A stretch of DNA of 64,000 nt from Tumebacillus permanentifrigoris (GTDB taxonomy: Bacteria > Bacillota > Bacilli > Tumebacillales > Tumebacillaceae). The notes beneath the pieces were generated by a model. The model searched no databases, had not been told where the DNA came from, and was given only the letters and a program-made list of their open reading frames with translations. A program made the translations under genes and the position numbers. Position 1 is the stretch's first letter. Every line of letters starts with the position of its first letter. Where the stretch lies: NCBI RefSeq assembly GCF_003148565.1, contig NZ_QGGL01000003.1, forward strand, positions 1-64,000. Reading direction: 5' to 3'. Positions 10,800 through 19,346 of the stretch are shown here, one piece after another.

Positions 10800-12317
10800 A
10801 TGCCGGCTGTCGTCGAAATGCTGGGGATCACCAAGCGATTCAATGGTTTTACAGCAAATGACAACATCAACTTAGTCGTAGAAAAAGGTGAGATTCACGC
10901 CCTGCTCGGAGAGAATGGAGCGGGCAAATCCACCCTCATGAATACCTTGTTCGGGCTGTACCAGCCAGAGGAGGGCGAGATCCGCATTCGTGGTGAGCGG
11001 GTCAAGATCACCGACCCGAACATGGCGAACCGCCTCGGGATCGGCATGGTCCACCAACATTTCATGCTGGTGGAGCCGTTTACCGTCACCGAGAACATCA
11101 TCCTCGGCATGGAACCGAGAAAAGGCGCCAAGATCGACATCGAAAAAGCAGAGCGCCATGTGCAAGAACTCTCCGACCGCTACGGTCTGCGCGTCGATCC
11201 GCGAGCGAAGATCGAGGATATCTCGGTCGGGATGCAACAGCGCGTGGAGATTTTGAAAACGCTTTACCGAGGCGCTGAGATCTTGATTTTTGACGAGCCG
11301 ACAGCGGTATTGACCCCGCAGGAGATCGGTGAATTGATGGAGATCATGAAAAACCTCGTCTCCGAGGGCAAGACGATCATCTTCATCACGCACAAGTTGA
11401 AGGAGATCATGGCGGTCTGTGACCGTTGTACGATCATCCGCAAAGGCAAGTACATCGATGCGGTTTCGATTTCGAAGACCAATGTCGATGAACTCGCGTC
11501 CAAGATGGTCGGCCGTCACGTCACCTTTGAGGTAGACAAGACCCCGGCGCATCCGAAGGAGCCGGTTTTGCAGATCAAGGACCTCGTGGTCGAAGGCAAC
11601 CGTGGGGCTTCTGCTCTGCGCGGGCTGAATCTCGAAGTCAAGGCCGGCGAGATTCTCGGCATCGCTGGAATCGAAGGCAATGGGCAGACGGAGTTGATCG
11701 AAGCGATCACGGGTCTGCGCAAAGTCAAGTCCGGTTCGGTGCTGCTCAACGGCAAGCCGTTGGAGAACCGCAAGCCGCGCGAGATCGTCGAGTCGGGCGT
11801 CGGGCACATCCCGGAGGACCGCCACAAGCATGGGCTCGTCCTCGATTACTCGATCGGCGAGAACATGGTTTTGCAAACGTATTACAAGTCTCCGTTCGCC
11901 AAGCGCGGTGTCCTGCGGTACAACGCGATCTATGAATATGCCCGCAAGCTGATCCAGCAGTTCGACGTGCGCACACCAAGCGAATTCACGCCGGCGCGCG
12001 CTTTGTCTGGCGGGAACCAGCAAAAGGGGATCATCGCTCGCGAAGTCGACCGCAACCCGGATCTGCTGATCGCGGCACAACCGACGCGCGGTTTGGACGT
12101 TGGGGCCATTGAATTCATTCACAAAAAGCTGATCGAGCAGCGCGATGCAGGCAAGGCCGTGTTGTTGCTTTCGTTGGAACTTGACGAAGTTCTCAACGTC
12201 AGCGACCGCATCGCGGTCATCTATGAAGGCGAGATCGTCGGCATCGTGGACCCGGCAGAGACCGACCACGACCAACTCGGCTTGATGATGGCCGGCGGCG
12301 GCAAAGGAGGGAAATAA
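10800..12317 (+). CDS. nupO: Nucleoside ABC importer, tandem ATPase subunit
   Basis: 505-aa fused ATPase with two ABC domains, typical of sugar/nucleoside importers (NupO, RbsA type). Domain 1 (about 1-240) has Walker A GENGAGKST, signature ISVGMQQR and Walker B ILIFDEPTAVL. Domain 2 (about 255-500) has the degenerate P-loop GIEGNGQTE and LSGGNQQK usual for this family. ATG 10800 is chosen because AGGGAGG lies 7 nt upstream; the frame is open further up but overlaps the hairpin. It is followed 2 bases later by the first permease. Powers uptake at the inner face of the membrane. Confidence 0.94.
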   Translation: MPAVVEMLGITKRFNGFTANDNINLVVEKGEIHALLGENGAGKSTLMNTLFGLYQPEEGEIRIRGERVKITDPNMANRLGIGMVHQHFMLVEPFTVTENIILGMEPRKGAKIDIEKAERHVQELSDRYGLRVDPRAKIEDISVGMQQRVEILKTLYRGAEILIFDEPTAVLTPQEIGELMEIMKNLVSEGKTIIFITHKLKEIMAVCDRCTIIRKGKYIDAVSISKTNVDELASKMVGRHVTFEVDKTPAHPKEPVLQIKDLVVEGNRGASALRGLNLEVKAGEILGIAGIEGNGQTELIEAITGLRKVKSGSVLLNGKPLENRKPREIVESGVGHIPEDRHKHGLVLDYSIGENMVLQTYYKSPFAKRGVLRYNAIYEYARKLIQQFDVRTPSEFTPARALSGGNQQKGIIAREVDRNPDLLIAAQPTRGLDVGAIEFIHKKLIEQRDAGKAVLLLSLELDEVLNVSDRIAVIYEGEIVGIVDPAETDHDQLGLMMAGGGKGGK

Positions 12318-12319
12318 CC

Positions 12320-13381
12320 ATGATCAGCTCGATGCAAACCTCGCGCTGGAACGCGATTCTCGTTCCCGTGCTGGCCGTCATCCTCGGCCTTCTCGTGGGC
12401 GCGGTGCTGATGCTGCTCATGGGCTATGACCCGATTGCTGGCTACAGTTCCGTTTTCCAAGGCATTTTTGGTAACTCGTATTTTATTGGTGAAACACTGC
12501 GCGCGGTGACGCCGCTGATTTTTGCAGGTCTGGCGGTCGCGTTTGCGTTCCGCACTGGACTGTTCAACATCGGCGTTGAAGGTCAGTTTATCGTCGGGCA
12601 ACTCGCGGCTGCGTGGGTGGGGGCGTCGTGGGACTTGCCACCAGGGCTCCATGCAGCAGTCGCGGTGCTGGTGGCGATGGTCGCAGCCGGTGTGTACGCA
12701 GGGATCGCCGGTTGGCTCAAAGCCCGCCTCGGCGTGCATGAAGTGATCACGACGATCATGCTCAACTATGTGGCGCTGTTCGGTTCCAACTACGTGATTC
12801 GCACGATGCTCAAGGGCGCAACAGAACGTTCCAAGGACATCCTGCCTTCTGCATCGTTGCAATCGGAATGGCTGACCAATCTGTTTGAAGGGGCGCGGAT
12901 CAACTGGGGTCTGTTGCTCGCTCTGATCTTCGTGTTGATCTCCTACTGGTTGCTCATGAAGACCACGACTGGCTATGAATTGCGCGCCGTGGGCTTCAAC
13001 CCGCACGCGTCCGAATATGCAGGGATGAACGTGCCCAAAAACATTTTCCTCGCGATGCTCGTCTCCGGGATGTTTGCCGGAATTGGCGGGGCGACCGACG
13101 TGCTCGGGGTCAATGGGAACATGGCGATCTCCGCCGGCTTTACCGGCATCGGGTTTGACGGGATCGCAGTCGCATTGATTGGCAACAACAACCCGTTTGG
13201 GGTGATCTTTGGCGCGTTGTTGTTCGGGGGCCTGTCGTTTGGCGCAGACAACATGCAACGGGTCGAGGGCATTCCGACGGAATCGATCCAGATCGTCATC
13301 TCGATGGTTATCTACTTCGTCGCAGCATCTTCGCTGATCAAGTGGTTGCTCGGCAAGTTCCGTCGTCGTCAGGGGGTATAG
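12320..13381 (+). CDS. nupP: Nucleoside ABC importer permease 1
   Basis: 353-aa inner-membrane permease of the BPD_transp_2 family with about 8-10 hydrophobic segments. Conserved pieces: GLAVAFAFRTGLFNIGVEGQF near residue 75 and EVITTIMLNYVA near 145, and YELRAVGFNPHASEYAG (EAA-like contact loop) near 220. The ribosome binding site GGAGG lies inside the end of nupO. Forms the channel together with the next gene. Confidence 0.93.
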   Translation: MISSMQTSRWNAILVPVLAVILGLLVGAVLMLLMGYDPIAGYSSVFQGIFGNSYFIGETLRAVTPLIFAGLAVAFAFRTGLFNIGVEGQFIVGQLAAAWVGASWDLPPGLHAAVAVLVAMVAAGVYAGIAGWLKARLGVHEVITTIMLNYVALFGSNYVIRTMLKGATERSKDILPSASLQSEWLTNLFEGARINWGLLLALIFVLISYWLLMKTTTGYELRAVGFNPHASEYAGMNVPKNIFLAMLVSGMFAGIGGATDVLGVNGNMAISAGFTGIGFDGIAVALIGNNNPFGVIFGALLFGGLSFGADNMQRVEGIPTESIQIVISMVIYFVAASSLIKWLLGKFRRRQGV

Positions 13382-13385
13382 AGAA

Positions 13386-14354
13386 ATGAACTTTACCGAT
13401 ATGTTGACTATCATCATCAACGGAACGATCATTTTCTCCACGCCGTTGATCCTGGCGGCGCTCGGAGGGGTTGTCAATGAACGTGCGGGTATCGTAAACA
13501 TCGGTCTTGAAGGTCTCATGATCATCGGTGCATTTGCAGCGGCTGTCGTGGCGATCTGGACGGGTGAGACGTTAGGCATGCCGGGCTGGTTGGCTCCGTG
13601 GTTGGGCATTCTTGCTGCGATGCTCGCGGGTATGCTGTTCTCACTGCCGCATGCGGTCGCCTCGATCGACCTCAAGGCCGACCAAGTCGTCTCCGGTGTG
13701 GCGTTGAATATCTTTGCAGGTGGGGTTGCGCTATTTGTCGTCAAGAAACTGTTTGAAGGAGCGGGGCAGACGACGACTGTGCAGAACGTTTTCCACAAAG
13801 TCAACATCCCGTTCCTCAACGACATTCCGATCATCGGGCCTGGTTTTTTGCAGATCTACCCGACTTCGTACCTGGCCTTCCTCCTCGTCGGCATCGCCTA
13901 CTGGGTGATGTACAAGACTCCGTTCGGTTTGCGCCTGCGCGCTGTTGGGGAACATCCGCGCGCGGCTGATACCGTCGGGGTCAACGTGCGCAAGATGCGT
14001 TACATGGCGGTGATCATCTCGGGGGGCCTTGCTGGACTTGGCGGCGGTACGCTGTCGATCGCGATGTCGCAGAGCTTCCAGCACTCGACGGTCTCCGGTC
14101 ACGGTTTCATGGCGCTGGCGGCGATGATTTTTGGTAAATGGCACCCGGTCGGTGCGATGGGCGCAGCGCTGTTCTTTGGCCTCGCCACCGCGTTGGCCGC
14201 TTCCGGTCAGGTGCTCGGATTGACCCAATATGTGCCGAGTGAGTTCTTGAACGCACTTCCGTACCTGTTGACGATCCTCGCGCTGGCGGGCGTTGTCGGC
14301 CGCGCACAAGCACCTGCTGCATCTGGCAAACCATACGAAAAGGGCAGCCGATAA
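13386..14354 (+). CDS. nupQ: Nucleoside ABC importer permease 2
   Basis: 322-aa permease, second BPD_transp_2 subunit. It has the family stretch GGVVNERAGIVNIGLEGLM near the N-terminus and LRLRAVGEHPRAADTVG near 190, which faces the ATPase. Starts 5 bases after nupP and is closed by a strong terminator, so it ends the transporter operon. Confidence 0.93.
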   Translation: MNFTDMLTIIINGTIIFSTPLILAALGGVVNERAGIVNIGLEGLMIIGAFAAAVVAIWTGETLGMPGWLAPWLGILAAMLAGMLFSLPHAVASIDLKADQVVSGVALNIFAGGVALFVVKKLFEGAGQTTTVQNVFHKVNIPFLNDIPIIGPGFLQIYPTSYLAFLLVGIAYWVMYKTPFGLRLRAVGEHPRAADTVGVNVRKMRYMAVIISGGLAGLGGGTLSIAMSQSFQHSTVSGHGFMALAAMIFGKWHPVGAMGAALFFGLATALAASGQVLGLTQYVPSEFLNALPYLLTILALAGVVGRAQAPAASGKPYEKGSR

Positions 14355-14388
14355 AAAAAGGGGTACGCGATAACGCGTACTCCTTTTT
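14355..14388 (+). terminator. Intrinsic terminator of the nucleoside importer operon
   Basis: A 15-bp stem with one mismatch (AAAAAGG-GTACGCG/CGCGTAC-CCTTTTT) and ATAA loop. Symmetric A and T tracts. Confidence 0.92.
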
Positions 14389-14413
14389 CTATTAACGGTG
14401 GTTAATTTCTGTC

Positions 14414-14442
14414 TATACACAATTTAGCGGCAATGGTATAAT
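14414..14442 (+). promoter_or_regulatory. SigA promoter of the HD-GYP gene
   Basis: TATACA (14414-14419), 17-bp spacer, extended -10 TGG-TATAAT (14437-14442). Start codon 43 bases downstream. Confidence 0.65.
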
Positions 14443-14484
14443 TCTTCTGGATAGCTTGTCATACGGTGTCGGGAGGGGTAGCGC

Positions 14485-15570
14485 ATGATCGTTCAGGAGC
14501 GCAAGGTATACGTCACCCGTTTACAGCCCGGTGCAGTTCTGTCACGGGATGTCTACAACGAGCGGGGGCAACTGATATTGCCGCAAGGAACTGAGATGAC
14601 CACCTCATTGATTGTGCGGCTCAAGCAGATGGCCACGATTGAAGTCTGGGTGGCGGAGCATATGGTGGGCCCCTCAGCGCCGTTGCCGACAGAGAGTCCG
14701 GTGCCTACGATCATCACCACGCAGCCGAAGCCTTCCTTGATGGATTGCTACAGCAATTTGATCGGGTCGGTGGAGAATTTATTTCTAGAGGCGCGGGCCG
14801 AACGGCGCATCAATTTCGAACCAACCAGACGGTTGCTCAGGGAATTGGCGGAGATCTCCTCCAAGGAATCCAATTTCCTACATCTCATCATCAATTTGCG
14901 CACGATAGACGAGTATACGTTTCAACACTCGATTGGGGTGGGGTTGCTCAGCATGCAGATTGGCGAGTGGATGGGGTTGGGCCCTTTAGAGCGTCAGGAA
15001 CTGTTGATCGGCGGAACGCTGCACGATATCGGCAAGTGTCAGATTGACGCTGCGATTTTGCAGAAGCCTTCGCGCTTGACGATGGAGGAGTACGAGATCG
15101 TCAAGCACCATGCGCGGTACGGCTATGAGATCCTGCGCAATTCCGGGGTGGACGAGCGGGTTGCGGTGGCGGCCTATGAACACCATGAGCGCAATGATGG
15201 CAGTGGGTATCCGCGTGGCTTGCAACACGACCAGATCTCGCGGATCGGCCGGATCGTCGCCGTGGCCGACGTGTTCAACGCCATGACATCGCGTCGGGTT
15301 TACAAGGACGCGCTGAGTTATTATCGTGTGTTGGACGAAGTGCAAAATAACGCATTTGGAGCGCTCGACCCAGCTGTCGTCGCCCTGTTCGTGCGCAAGA
15401 TGACCTCGTTTTTCGTGGGCAATCAAGTGGTGCTCAACGATGGGACAGACGGCATCGTCGTGCTGGTGCCCAACGACCGTCCGACACGACCCTTGGTGCG
15501 AACAGCGACCGGATTCGTAGATTTGCTGCAACGATCGGACTTATACATCCAAGAAGTGAGGGCGATCTAG
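14485..15570 (+). CDS. HD-GYP domain protein (putative c-di-GMP phosphodiesterase)
   Basis: 361 aa. The N-terminal 75 residues form a small unknown domain (starting MIVQERKVYV). The HD-GYP domain spans roughly 110-320 with HDIGK, the following HHARYG and HHERNDGSGYPRGL (GYP motif complete), and VADVFNAMTSRR. All metal ligands appear present, so hydrolysis of c-di-GMP is likely. Soluble; no membrane segment. ATG with GGGAGGGG upstream. Its place between the importer and the rodZ region is not part of the classical Bacillus order. Monocistronic between promoter and terminator. Confidence 0.92.
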   Translation: MIVQERKVYVTRLQPGAVLSRDVYNERGQLILPQGTEMTTSLIVRLKQMATIEVWVAEHMVGPSAPLPTESPVPTIITTQPKPSLMDCYSNLIGSVENLFLEARAERRINFEPTRRLLRELAEISSKESNFLHLIINLRTIDEYTFQHSIGVGLLSMQIGEWMGLGPLERQELLIGGTLHDIGKCQIDAAILQKPSRLTMEEYEIVKHHARYGYEILRNSGVDERVAVAAYEHHERNDGSGYPRGLQHDQISRIGRIVAVADVFNAMTSRRVYKDALSYYRVLDEVQNNAFGALDPAVVALFVRKMTSFFVGNQVVLNDGTDGIVVLVPNDRPTRPLVRTATGFVDLLQRSDLYIQEVRAI

Positions 15571-15585
15571 GTCGCTCTCTTTTTT
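15558..15585 (+). terminator. Intrinsic terminator after the HD-GYP gene
   Basis: 8-bp stem (GAGGGCGA with TCGCTCTC, one G-U), 6-nt loop, then six T. The left arm overlaps the stop codon region. Confidence 0.8.
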
Positions 15586-15586
15586 G

Positions 15587-15595
15587 TGGTATAAT
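15587..15595 (+). promoter_or_regulatory. Extended -10 promoter of the small HTH gene
   Basis: TGG-TATAAT ending at 15595, immediately behind the T tract of the previous terminator. No convincing -35 box, as usual for extended -10 promoters. Confidence 0.6.
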
Positions 15596-15632
15596 GTGGG
15601 GAACTTGTGTACTTAGGAGGAACACCATCCCC

Positions 15633-15836
15633 ATGACCTCGCCAAACGCGTTGGATCAACTGATGAAGGAGCAACGGCTGACTTTGCAAAAAGTCTCCGA
15701 ATTGACCGGCGTCTCGCCGCTCGCTCTCGAATACATGATCGAGCAAAATTCTCAGCCCAAAGCCCATGTCGCGCAGAAAGTAGCGAAGGTGCTGAACGTG
15801 CCTGTCGAACAGATCTGGCCGAAACTGGGCAAGTGA
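15633..15836 (+). CDS. Small Xre-type HTH DNA-binding protein
   Basis: 67 residues that consist almost wholly of a Cro/CI helix-turn-helix: LDQLMKEQRLTLQKVSELTG, then VSPLALEYMIEQN, ending with KVAKVLNVPVEQIWPKLGK. No effector domain, so a small regulator. ATG 15633 lies 12 bases after AGGAGG, a slightly long gap; no better start exists in this frame. It has its own promoter and terminator. Target unknown. Confidence 0.85.
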   Translation: MTSPNALDQLMKEQRLTLQKVSELTGVSPLALEYMIEQNSQPKAHVAQKVAKVLNVPVEQIWPKLGK

Positions 15837-15843
15837 CGTACAT

Positions 15844-15877
15844 AAAAAAAGCCCCTGAGACGCTCAGGGGCTTTTTT
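15844..15877 (+). terminator. Intrinsic terminator after the small HTH gene
   Basis: Perfect stem GCCCCTGAG/CTCAGGGGC flanked by A7 and T6, with a 3-nt loop. Confidence 0.92.
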
Positions 15878-15962
15878 CGCGGTCGGGGCACCAGCATGCG
15901 TAAAATAGCAGGCGCTCGCTCATGCTATCTAGAAAGCGAACGCGAGGAGGGAGGTGCTACAG

Positions 15963-16148
15963 GTGCGGTCGGACAGTCAAAAGATGATCAACCTGTACGA
16001 AATTCCCGTCTCCGAAGTCAAACACTTGATCGATGTGTTGAGCAACGACTTGAAGGAATACGAACAGCTCGACCACGACTTCGGTCCGGGCACAGAACGA
16101 ACCTTGAAACGGCTCGTCGAGGAATTAAGCAAACACTTGGAAGCGTAG
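15963..16148 (+). CDS. Small protein of unknown function
   Basis: 61 residues, not recognised. GTG start with GAGGAGGGAGG ending about 8 nt upstream; an in-frame GTG at 15954 lies inside that site and is unlikely. Acidic, probably helical: YEIPVSEVKHLIDVLSNDL and ERTLKRLVEELSKHLEA. The very short gap to the next small gene (16164) suggests a two-gene transcript of small proteins. Confidence 0.7.
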   Translation: MRSDSQKMINLYEIPVSEVKHLIDVLSNDLKEYEQLDHDFGPGTERTLKRLVEELSKHLEA

Positions 16149-16163
16149 AAAGGGGGGACCGTC

Positions 16164-16274
16164 GTGCCGCCGTCTTTGTGGTTTTTCGCCAATTGGATCT
16201 GGGTGGCGACGATCATTGCCACCGTGGGACTGGTCGTCTATCTGATGATGTACCGCCGCCAAAAACAAAAGTAA
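16164..16274 (+). CDS. Very small single-span membrane protein
   Basis: 36 residues, GTG start, AGGGGGG 6 nt upstream. Residues 5-30 form one hydrophobic segment (WFFANWIWVATIIATVG...), followed by the basic tail RRQKQK, giving an N-out/C-in single-span protein. Too short for most gene callers. Stop is directly before a hairpin. Function unknown. Confidence 0.6.
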   Translation: MPPSLWFFANWIWVATIIATVGLVVYLMMYRRQKQK

Positions 16275-16284
16275 CGCAAGAAAA

Positions 16285-16311
16285 GCCACCGAGGATTCCT
16301 CGGTGGTCTTC
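16285..16311. terminator. Bidirectional terminator between convergent genes
   Basis: 9-bp perfect stem (CCACCGAGG/CCTCGGTGG) with ATT loop, T-rich on the - strand side and weaker on the + side. It separates the small + strand genes from the - strand gene ending at 16312. Confidence 0.75.
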
Positions 16312-16662
16312 TCATTGGTTCCGTTTGTTGATCCGGCCGATCATCGCTTGGTAGTACCCGATGCCGTACTCGCGCGTCTCACGGAGCAACGCGCGCACGA
16401 CCGGCTCGTGCCCGCCGCGCATCAAGGTCTCAATGATGGTCTGGGTCGTAAACGGCTCGCTCATACCTTCGAGGACACCTGGATCTTGTTCCAGATCGTC
16501 CAGCCAATCGTCACTGTAGTGGGGGCCGAGTCGCTCGTGATAGGCTTTGCGATACAGGTCTTTGACCGTGAAGGGGACTTCCAAAGTTTTGAGGTAGAAG
16601 TCCAGCTGATACAGGGCTTGATCCGGCGTGTACTCGTAACGTTTTCGATGATTTTGAGCCAT
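16312..16662 (-). CDS. Uncharacterised protein, paralogue of 22258-22623
   Basis: 116 residues, no known domain recognised. The pattern ALYQLxxYLxxLxxPFTxxDLYRxAYxE near residues 16-45 is shared with the 121-aa protein at 22258-22623, so the two are paralogues. The rest diverges but keeps length and charge. Soluble. On the - strand the start is preceded by AGGGAG 9 nt upstream. It stands alone, unlike its paralogue, which is in an operon with LexA-like boxes; no such box is seen here. Confidence 0.75.
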   Translation of the reverse strand: MAQNHRKRYEYTPDQALYQLDFYLKTLEVPFTVKDLYRKAYHERLGPHYSDDWLDDLEQDPGVLEGMSEPFTTQTIIETLMRGGHEPVVRALLRETREYGIGYYQAMIGRINKRNQ

Positions 16663-16841
16663 TCGACTACACTCCCTTCATGGCCAAGAGTTACTGATAT
16701 ACATATTCAGCAAAGGTGGCACACTTGCGTCTAATTCCTTGTTCGCCTCACTTGTAAAAAACTCCTGCAGAACACGATGGAATCGTAAGGTTTCCGTTTT
16801 ATCGTGCGAAACGACATCGAGGATGGGCGGAGATGGGTATG

Positions 16842-16875
16842 AAAAAGAACCGGGTTTGAGCCCGGTTCTTTTTTG
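16842..16875. terminator. Terminator of the cyclophilin gene (symmetric)
   Basis: Stem AAAAAGAACCGGG/CCCGGTTCTTTTT with 6-nt loop, 11 bases beyond the - strand stop at 16887. A/T-symmetric, so it can act in both directions. Confidence 0.88.
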
Positions 16876-16886
16876 CGTATCCGCGA

Positions 16887-17858
16887 TTACTTCTCTTCGA
16901 TGATAATCGAGTCGATCGTGACGACTTCAATCGGGGAAGACTTTTCGTCGCCCCACTGCTTTTCCTGTACAGGAGTGGCTGCGATCGCCTTCACAACGTC
17001 CATGCCTGCGCTCACTTCACCGAACACGGTGTAGAACGGGGCTTTGTTCAGATATTGAACATCATCTCCGGTGCCGATGAAAAACTGACTTCCGTTGGTG
17101 TTCGGACCCGCGTTCGCCATCGCCACGATGCCCGGCGTGTAGGGTTTTTTCGGGGGCAATTCGTCTTGGAACGAATACCCTGGACCTCCAGCACCGCTAC
17201 CTGTCGGATCGCCCGTCTGGATCATGAAGCGCTCGATGATCCGGTGGAATTTGACATGGTCATAATAGTGGTCGCGCGCGAGGAAGACAAAGTTGTTGAC
17301 GGTGATCGGCGAGTCGTTATCAAACAGATGAATTTTAAACGTGCCTTTGTTGGTGTTCACGACAGCGGTGTAGTCCTTTGCCGTGTCGATCAACATCGCA
17401 GGTGCTTTTGGAAATTGCTTGCCGATGTAATTCGCGGTGCGAATGTCAACCGACTGGGTGTCCTCGTTCCAATACACATCTGCACCGAGCGCTTCGGCAA
17501 CGAAACGCACTGGAACCATCGTGCGGTCATGCACCACCTGTGGAGCGACCGAGAGGGTGAGGTTTTGACCGTTTTTGGTGGCTGCAGAAGACCCAATCTG
17601 CAGTTTGATCGTGTCCGACCCCTTGACGGCGGTGACCGACTGCGTCATTTCCTCCCAGGTGATGGTGGCACCGAGCGTTTCAAAGATCCCGCGCAACGGC
17701 ACCAGGCAGCGATCTTGGACCAGCACTGGAGATTGATCATATTGCTGAACTTTTCCGTCAATCAGGACTGCGATATCGGTTGCAGCTGTAGCTGTAGCGG
17801 ACGGAGCAACGGCGAGGAGCATGCCAGTTAGGAACAAAGTGGTGGTTTTACGAAACAT
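16887..17858 (-). CDS. Secreted cyclophilin-type peptidyl-prolyl isomerase with copper amine oxidase-like N-domain
   Basis: 323 aa exported protein. Signal peptide (MFRKTTTLFLTG... ending ATATAA near 26), then two copies of the copper amine oxidase N-terminal-like stalk repeat (about 30-85 and 90-145: LVPLRGIFETLGATITWEE and MVPVRFVAEALGADVYWNE). This repeat is common in surface proteins of Firmicutes. The cyclophilin domain covers about 165-320 with FHRIIERFMIQTGDPTGSG and MANAGPNTNGSQFFI, i.e. an intact active site. Role: folding of exported or wall-associated proteins. Monocistronic. Confidence 0.92.
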   Translation of the reverse strand: MFRKTTTLFLTGMLLAVAPSATATAATDIAVLIDGKVQQYDQSPVLVQDRCLVPLRGIFETLGATITWEEMTQSVTAVKGSDTIKLQIGSSAATKNGQNLTLSVAPQVVHDRTMVPVRFVAEALGADVYWNEDTQSVDIRTANYIGKQFPKAPAMLIDTAKDYTAVVNTNKGTFKIHLFDNDSPITVNNFVFLARDHYYDHVKFHRIIERFMIQTGDPTGSGAGGPGYSFQDELPPKKPYTPGIVAMANAGPNTNGSQFFIGTGDDVQYLNKAPFYTVFGEVSAGMDVVKAIAATPVQEKQWGDEKSSPIEVVTIDSIIIEEK

Positions 17859-17925
17859 TGGAGTTCCTCCCTTCTTCTACTCCTATTAAAAGGGGGAACT
17901 CGTATTTTCGCAAGAAGGAAAGGAA

Positions 17926-17934
17926 TGATACAAT
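17926..17934 (+). promoter_or_regulatory. Extended -10 promoter of the 37-aa membrane protein gene
   Basis: TGA-TACAAT ending at 17934; no clear -35. It lies 36 bases before the GTG start. Confidence 0.5.
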
Positions 17935-17969
17935 AGAGCAGTACGACGAACACGAGGAGGAATTACAAA

Positions 17970-18083
17970 GTGGGAATGGATTTTTTCATGGCGGTTATGT
18001 TTGTGTTGGTGATGGTCATCGCCTTCACGCTGGCCGTTGTGTTTGCGAAACGCAAGACCAAACGCGATAAGAACCAAAAGTAG
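17970..18083 (+). CDS. Very small membrane protein
   Basis: 37 residues, GTG start with GAGGAGG 9 nt upstream. A Met/Val-rich hydrophobic segment (MAVMFVLVMVIAFTLAVVF) is followed by the strongly basic end KRKTKRDKNQK, giving one membrane span with cytoplasmic tail. It has its own promoter and terminator, so it is probably a genuine free-standing small protein. Function unknown; a topological counterpart of the 36-aa protein at 16164. Confidence 0.6.
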   Translation: MGMDFFMAVMFVLVMVIAFTLAVVFAKRKTKRDKNQK

Positions 18084-18113
18084 GAACTTCGATCATATCG
18101 AAGTTCCTTTTTA
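18082..18113. terminator. Bidirectional terminator between the 37-aa gene and the MFS gene
   Basis: Perfect 12-bp stem AGGAACTTCGAT/ATCGAAGTTCCT with 3-nt loop; its left arm overlaps the stop codon of the small gene and its T tract touches the MFS stop. Confidence 0.88.
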
Positions 18114-19346
18114 CAGTTTGGGTTTCAGGAACGTTTCTTGGTATTCGTTGGAAGATCGTCGGAAGTAGATCATGCCCAGCAAGGGAGAGAACCCGACGAT
18201 CAAGAAGGCAATGCGATTGGAGAGCGCATCGGGCAACCAGAATTCGCAGGCGATCAGCGCTCCTAGTGACAGACAGCGTCCAGCGTTGATCGCCGCCTCG
18301 CGAACGACGAGGTACTCGACTTTGCGGTGTTCCGCCTCTGGTAAGCGACCCATGATGTCGTAGGACAGGCACGAGTAGGGAATCATCAGCAACGGGCTGA
18401 ACAAGCTGTTCAGCAACCCAAACGTGAACAGGGACAACGTGTTGACACGGTAGAGCAACAACACCACCGATCCCGCCAACATCAGGGCGGAGAGCGTTAC
18501 GAAGAACAGCCGGCGTTCGAAGGTCAGGAATTTTTTCATGACATAGTAGGCAATCAGCGAAGCCACCGAGGTCATCAGCAGGTAGCGGCTTGCTGTCAAC
18601 TCATTGCGCGTGACCAAAAACACCAGCAGGAACGGCAGGAAGACCAACACGCCCTCACGAAAGCCGAGGAAAAACGAGACCAGCAGCTTGCGTCGCCAGA
18701 GCGGGCCATAGGATTCTGGGTTGAAGCCTAGCCGCAGGTCGTAACAGGGAGGGCACTTGCGCTTTTTCAACCGCCATGTGCAGAGCACCGCCGCGAGAAA
18801 GAGCGCCAACGAAATCAAAAATAGGAAGTGGTAGCCACGTTCCGGCAGGGTGGTGAGCACCTTGCCTGCGAGCAAGGGGGCAATACCGCTCGCCACAGCG
18901 AACAGGAAGCCGTTGGCACCGTTGAAGGAGTCCCGTGTTTCCGGTTCCGTCACTTCGAAGACGAGCACTGACATCGAGAGCCAATAGAACCCCGCTCCGG
19001 TCCCGTGCAGACAGCCAAGCCATGCATAGGTTTGTCCGACTCGCGGACCCAAGATGAGGATCAACACGTAGAAGACCGCCAAAAACAGAACGCCCAGCCG
19101 TAACGTATAGAGACGGTCTGTCCGTTTCGCCAGCCAACCGGCGGCTAGGTACCCGAGTGCGGTGAACAGAAAGATCAGCAAGTTGTACAGCGCGATCTGT
19201 TCCAATCCCCGCACCAATTTCCACAGGTAGATGTTCAGGAATGTGCTGGATAGGGCGCTCGCACCTGCAAAAAGGGCGTTGACCGCGAGCAGCCACCGCC
19301 CGCTAGGTGGCAGCTTGTCATGCGGGACTCTTGCGTTGCGATTCAT
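18111..19346 (-). CDS. Major facilitator superfamily transporter
   Basis: 411 aa with about 12 hydrophobic segments. The MFS motif A-like loop AGWLAKRTDRLYTLRLG lies after the second span. The long open frame begins upstream at 19424, but ATG 19346 is chosen because GAGGAGGAA precedes it by 6 nt on the - strand and the protein then starts MNRNARVPHDK before the first span. The substrate cannot be told. Convergent with the small gene before it and divergent from the lipoprotein gene at 19537. Confidence 0.88.
   Translation of the reverse strand: MNRNARVPHDKLPPSGRWLLAVNALFAGASALSSTFLNIYLWKLVRGLEQIALYNLLIFLFTALGYLAAGWLAKRTDRLYTLRLGVLFLAVFYVLILILGPRVGQTYAWLGCLHGTGAGFYWLSMSVLVFEVTEPETRDSFNGANGFLFAVASGIAPLLAGKVLTTLPERGYHFLFLISLALFLAAVLCTWRLKKRKCPPCYDLRLGFNPESYGPLWRRKLLVSFFLGFREGVLVFLPFLLVFLVTRNELTASRYLLMTSVASLIAYYVMKKFLTFERRLFFVTLSALMLAGSVVLLLYRVNTLSLFTFGLLNSLFSPLLMIPYSCLSYDIMGRLPEAEHRKVEYLVVREAAINAGRCLSLGALIACEFWLPDALSNRIAFLIVGFSPLLGMIYFRRSSNEYQETFLKPKL

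Noticed and set aside
10872-12275. 467-codon - strand frame opposite nupO
   Set aside because: Antisense shadow of a certain ABC ATPase gene.
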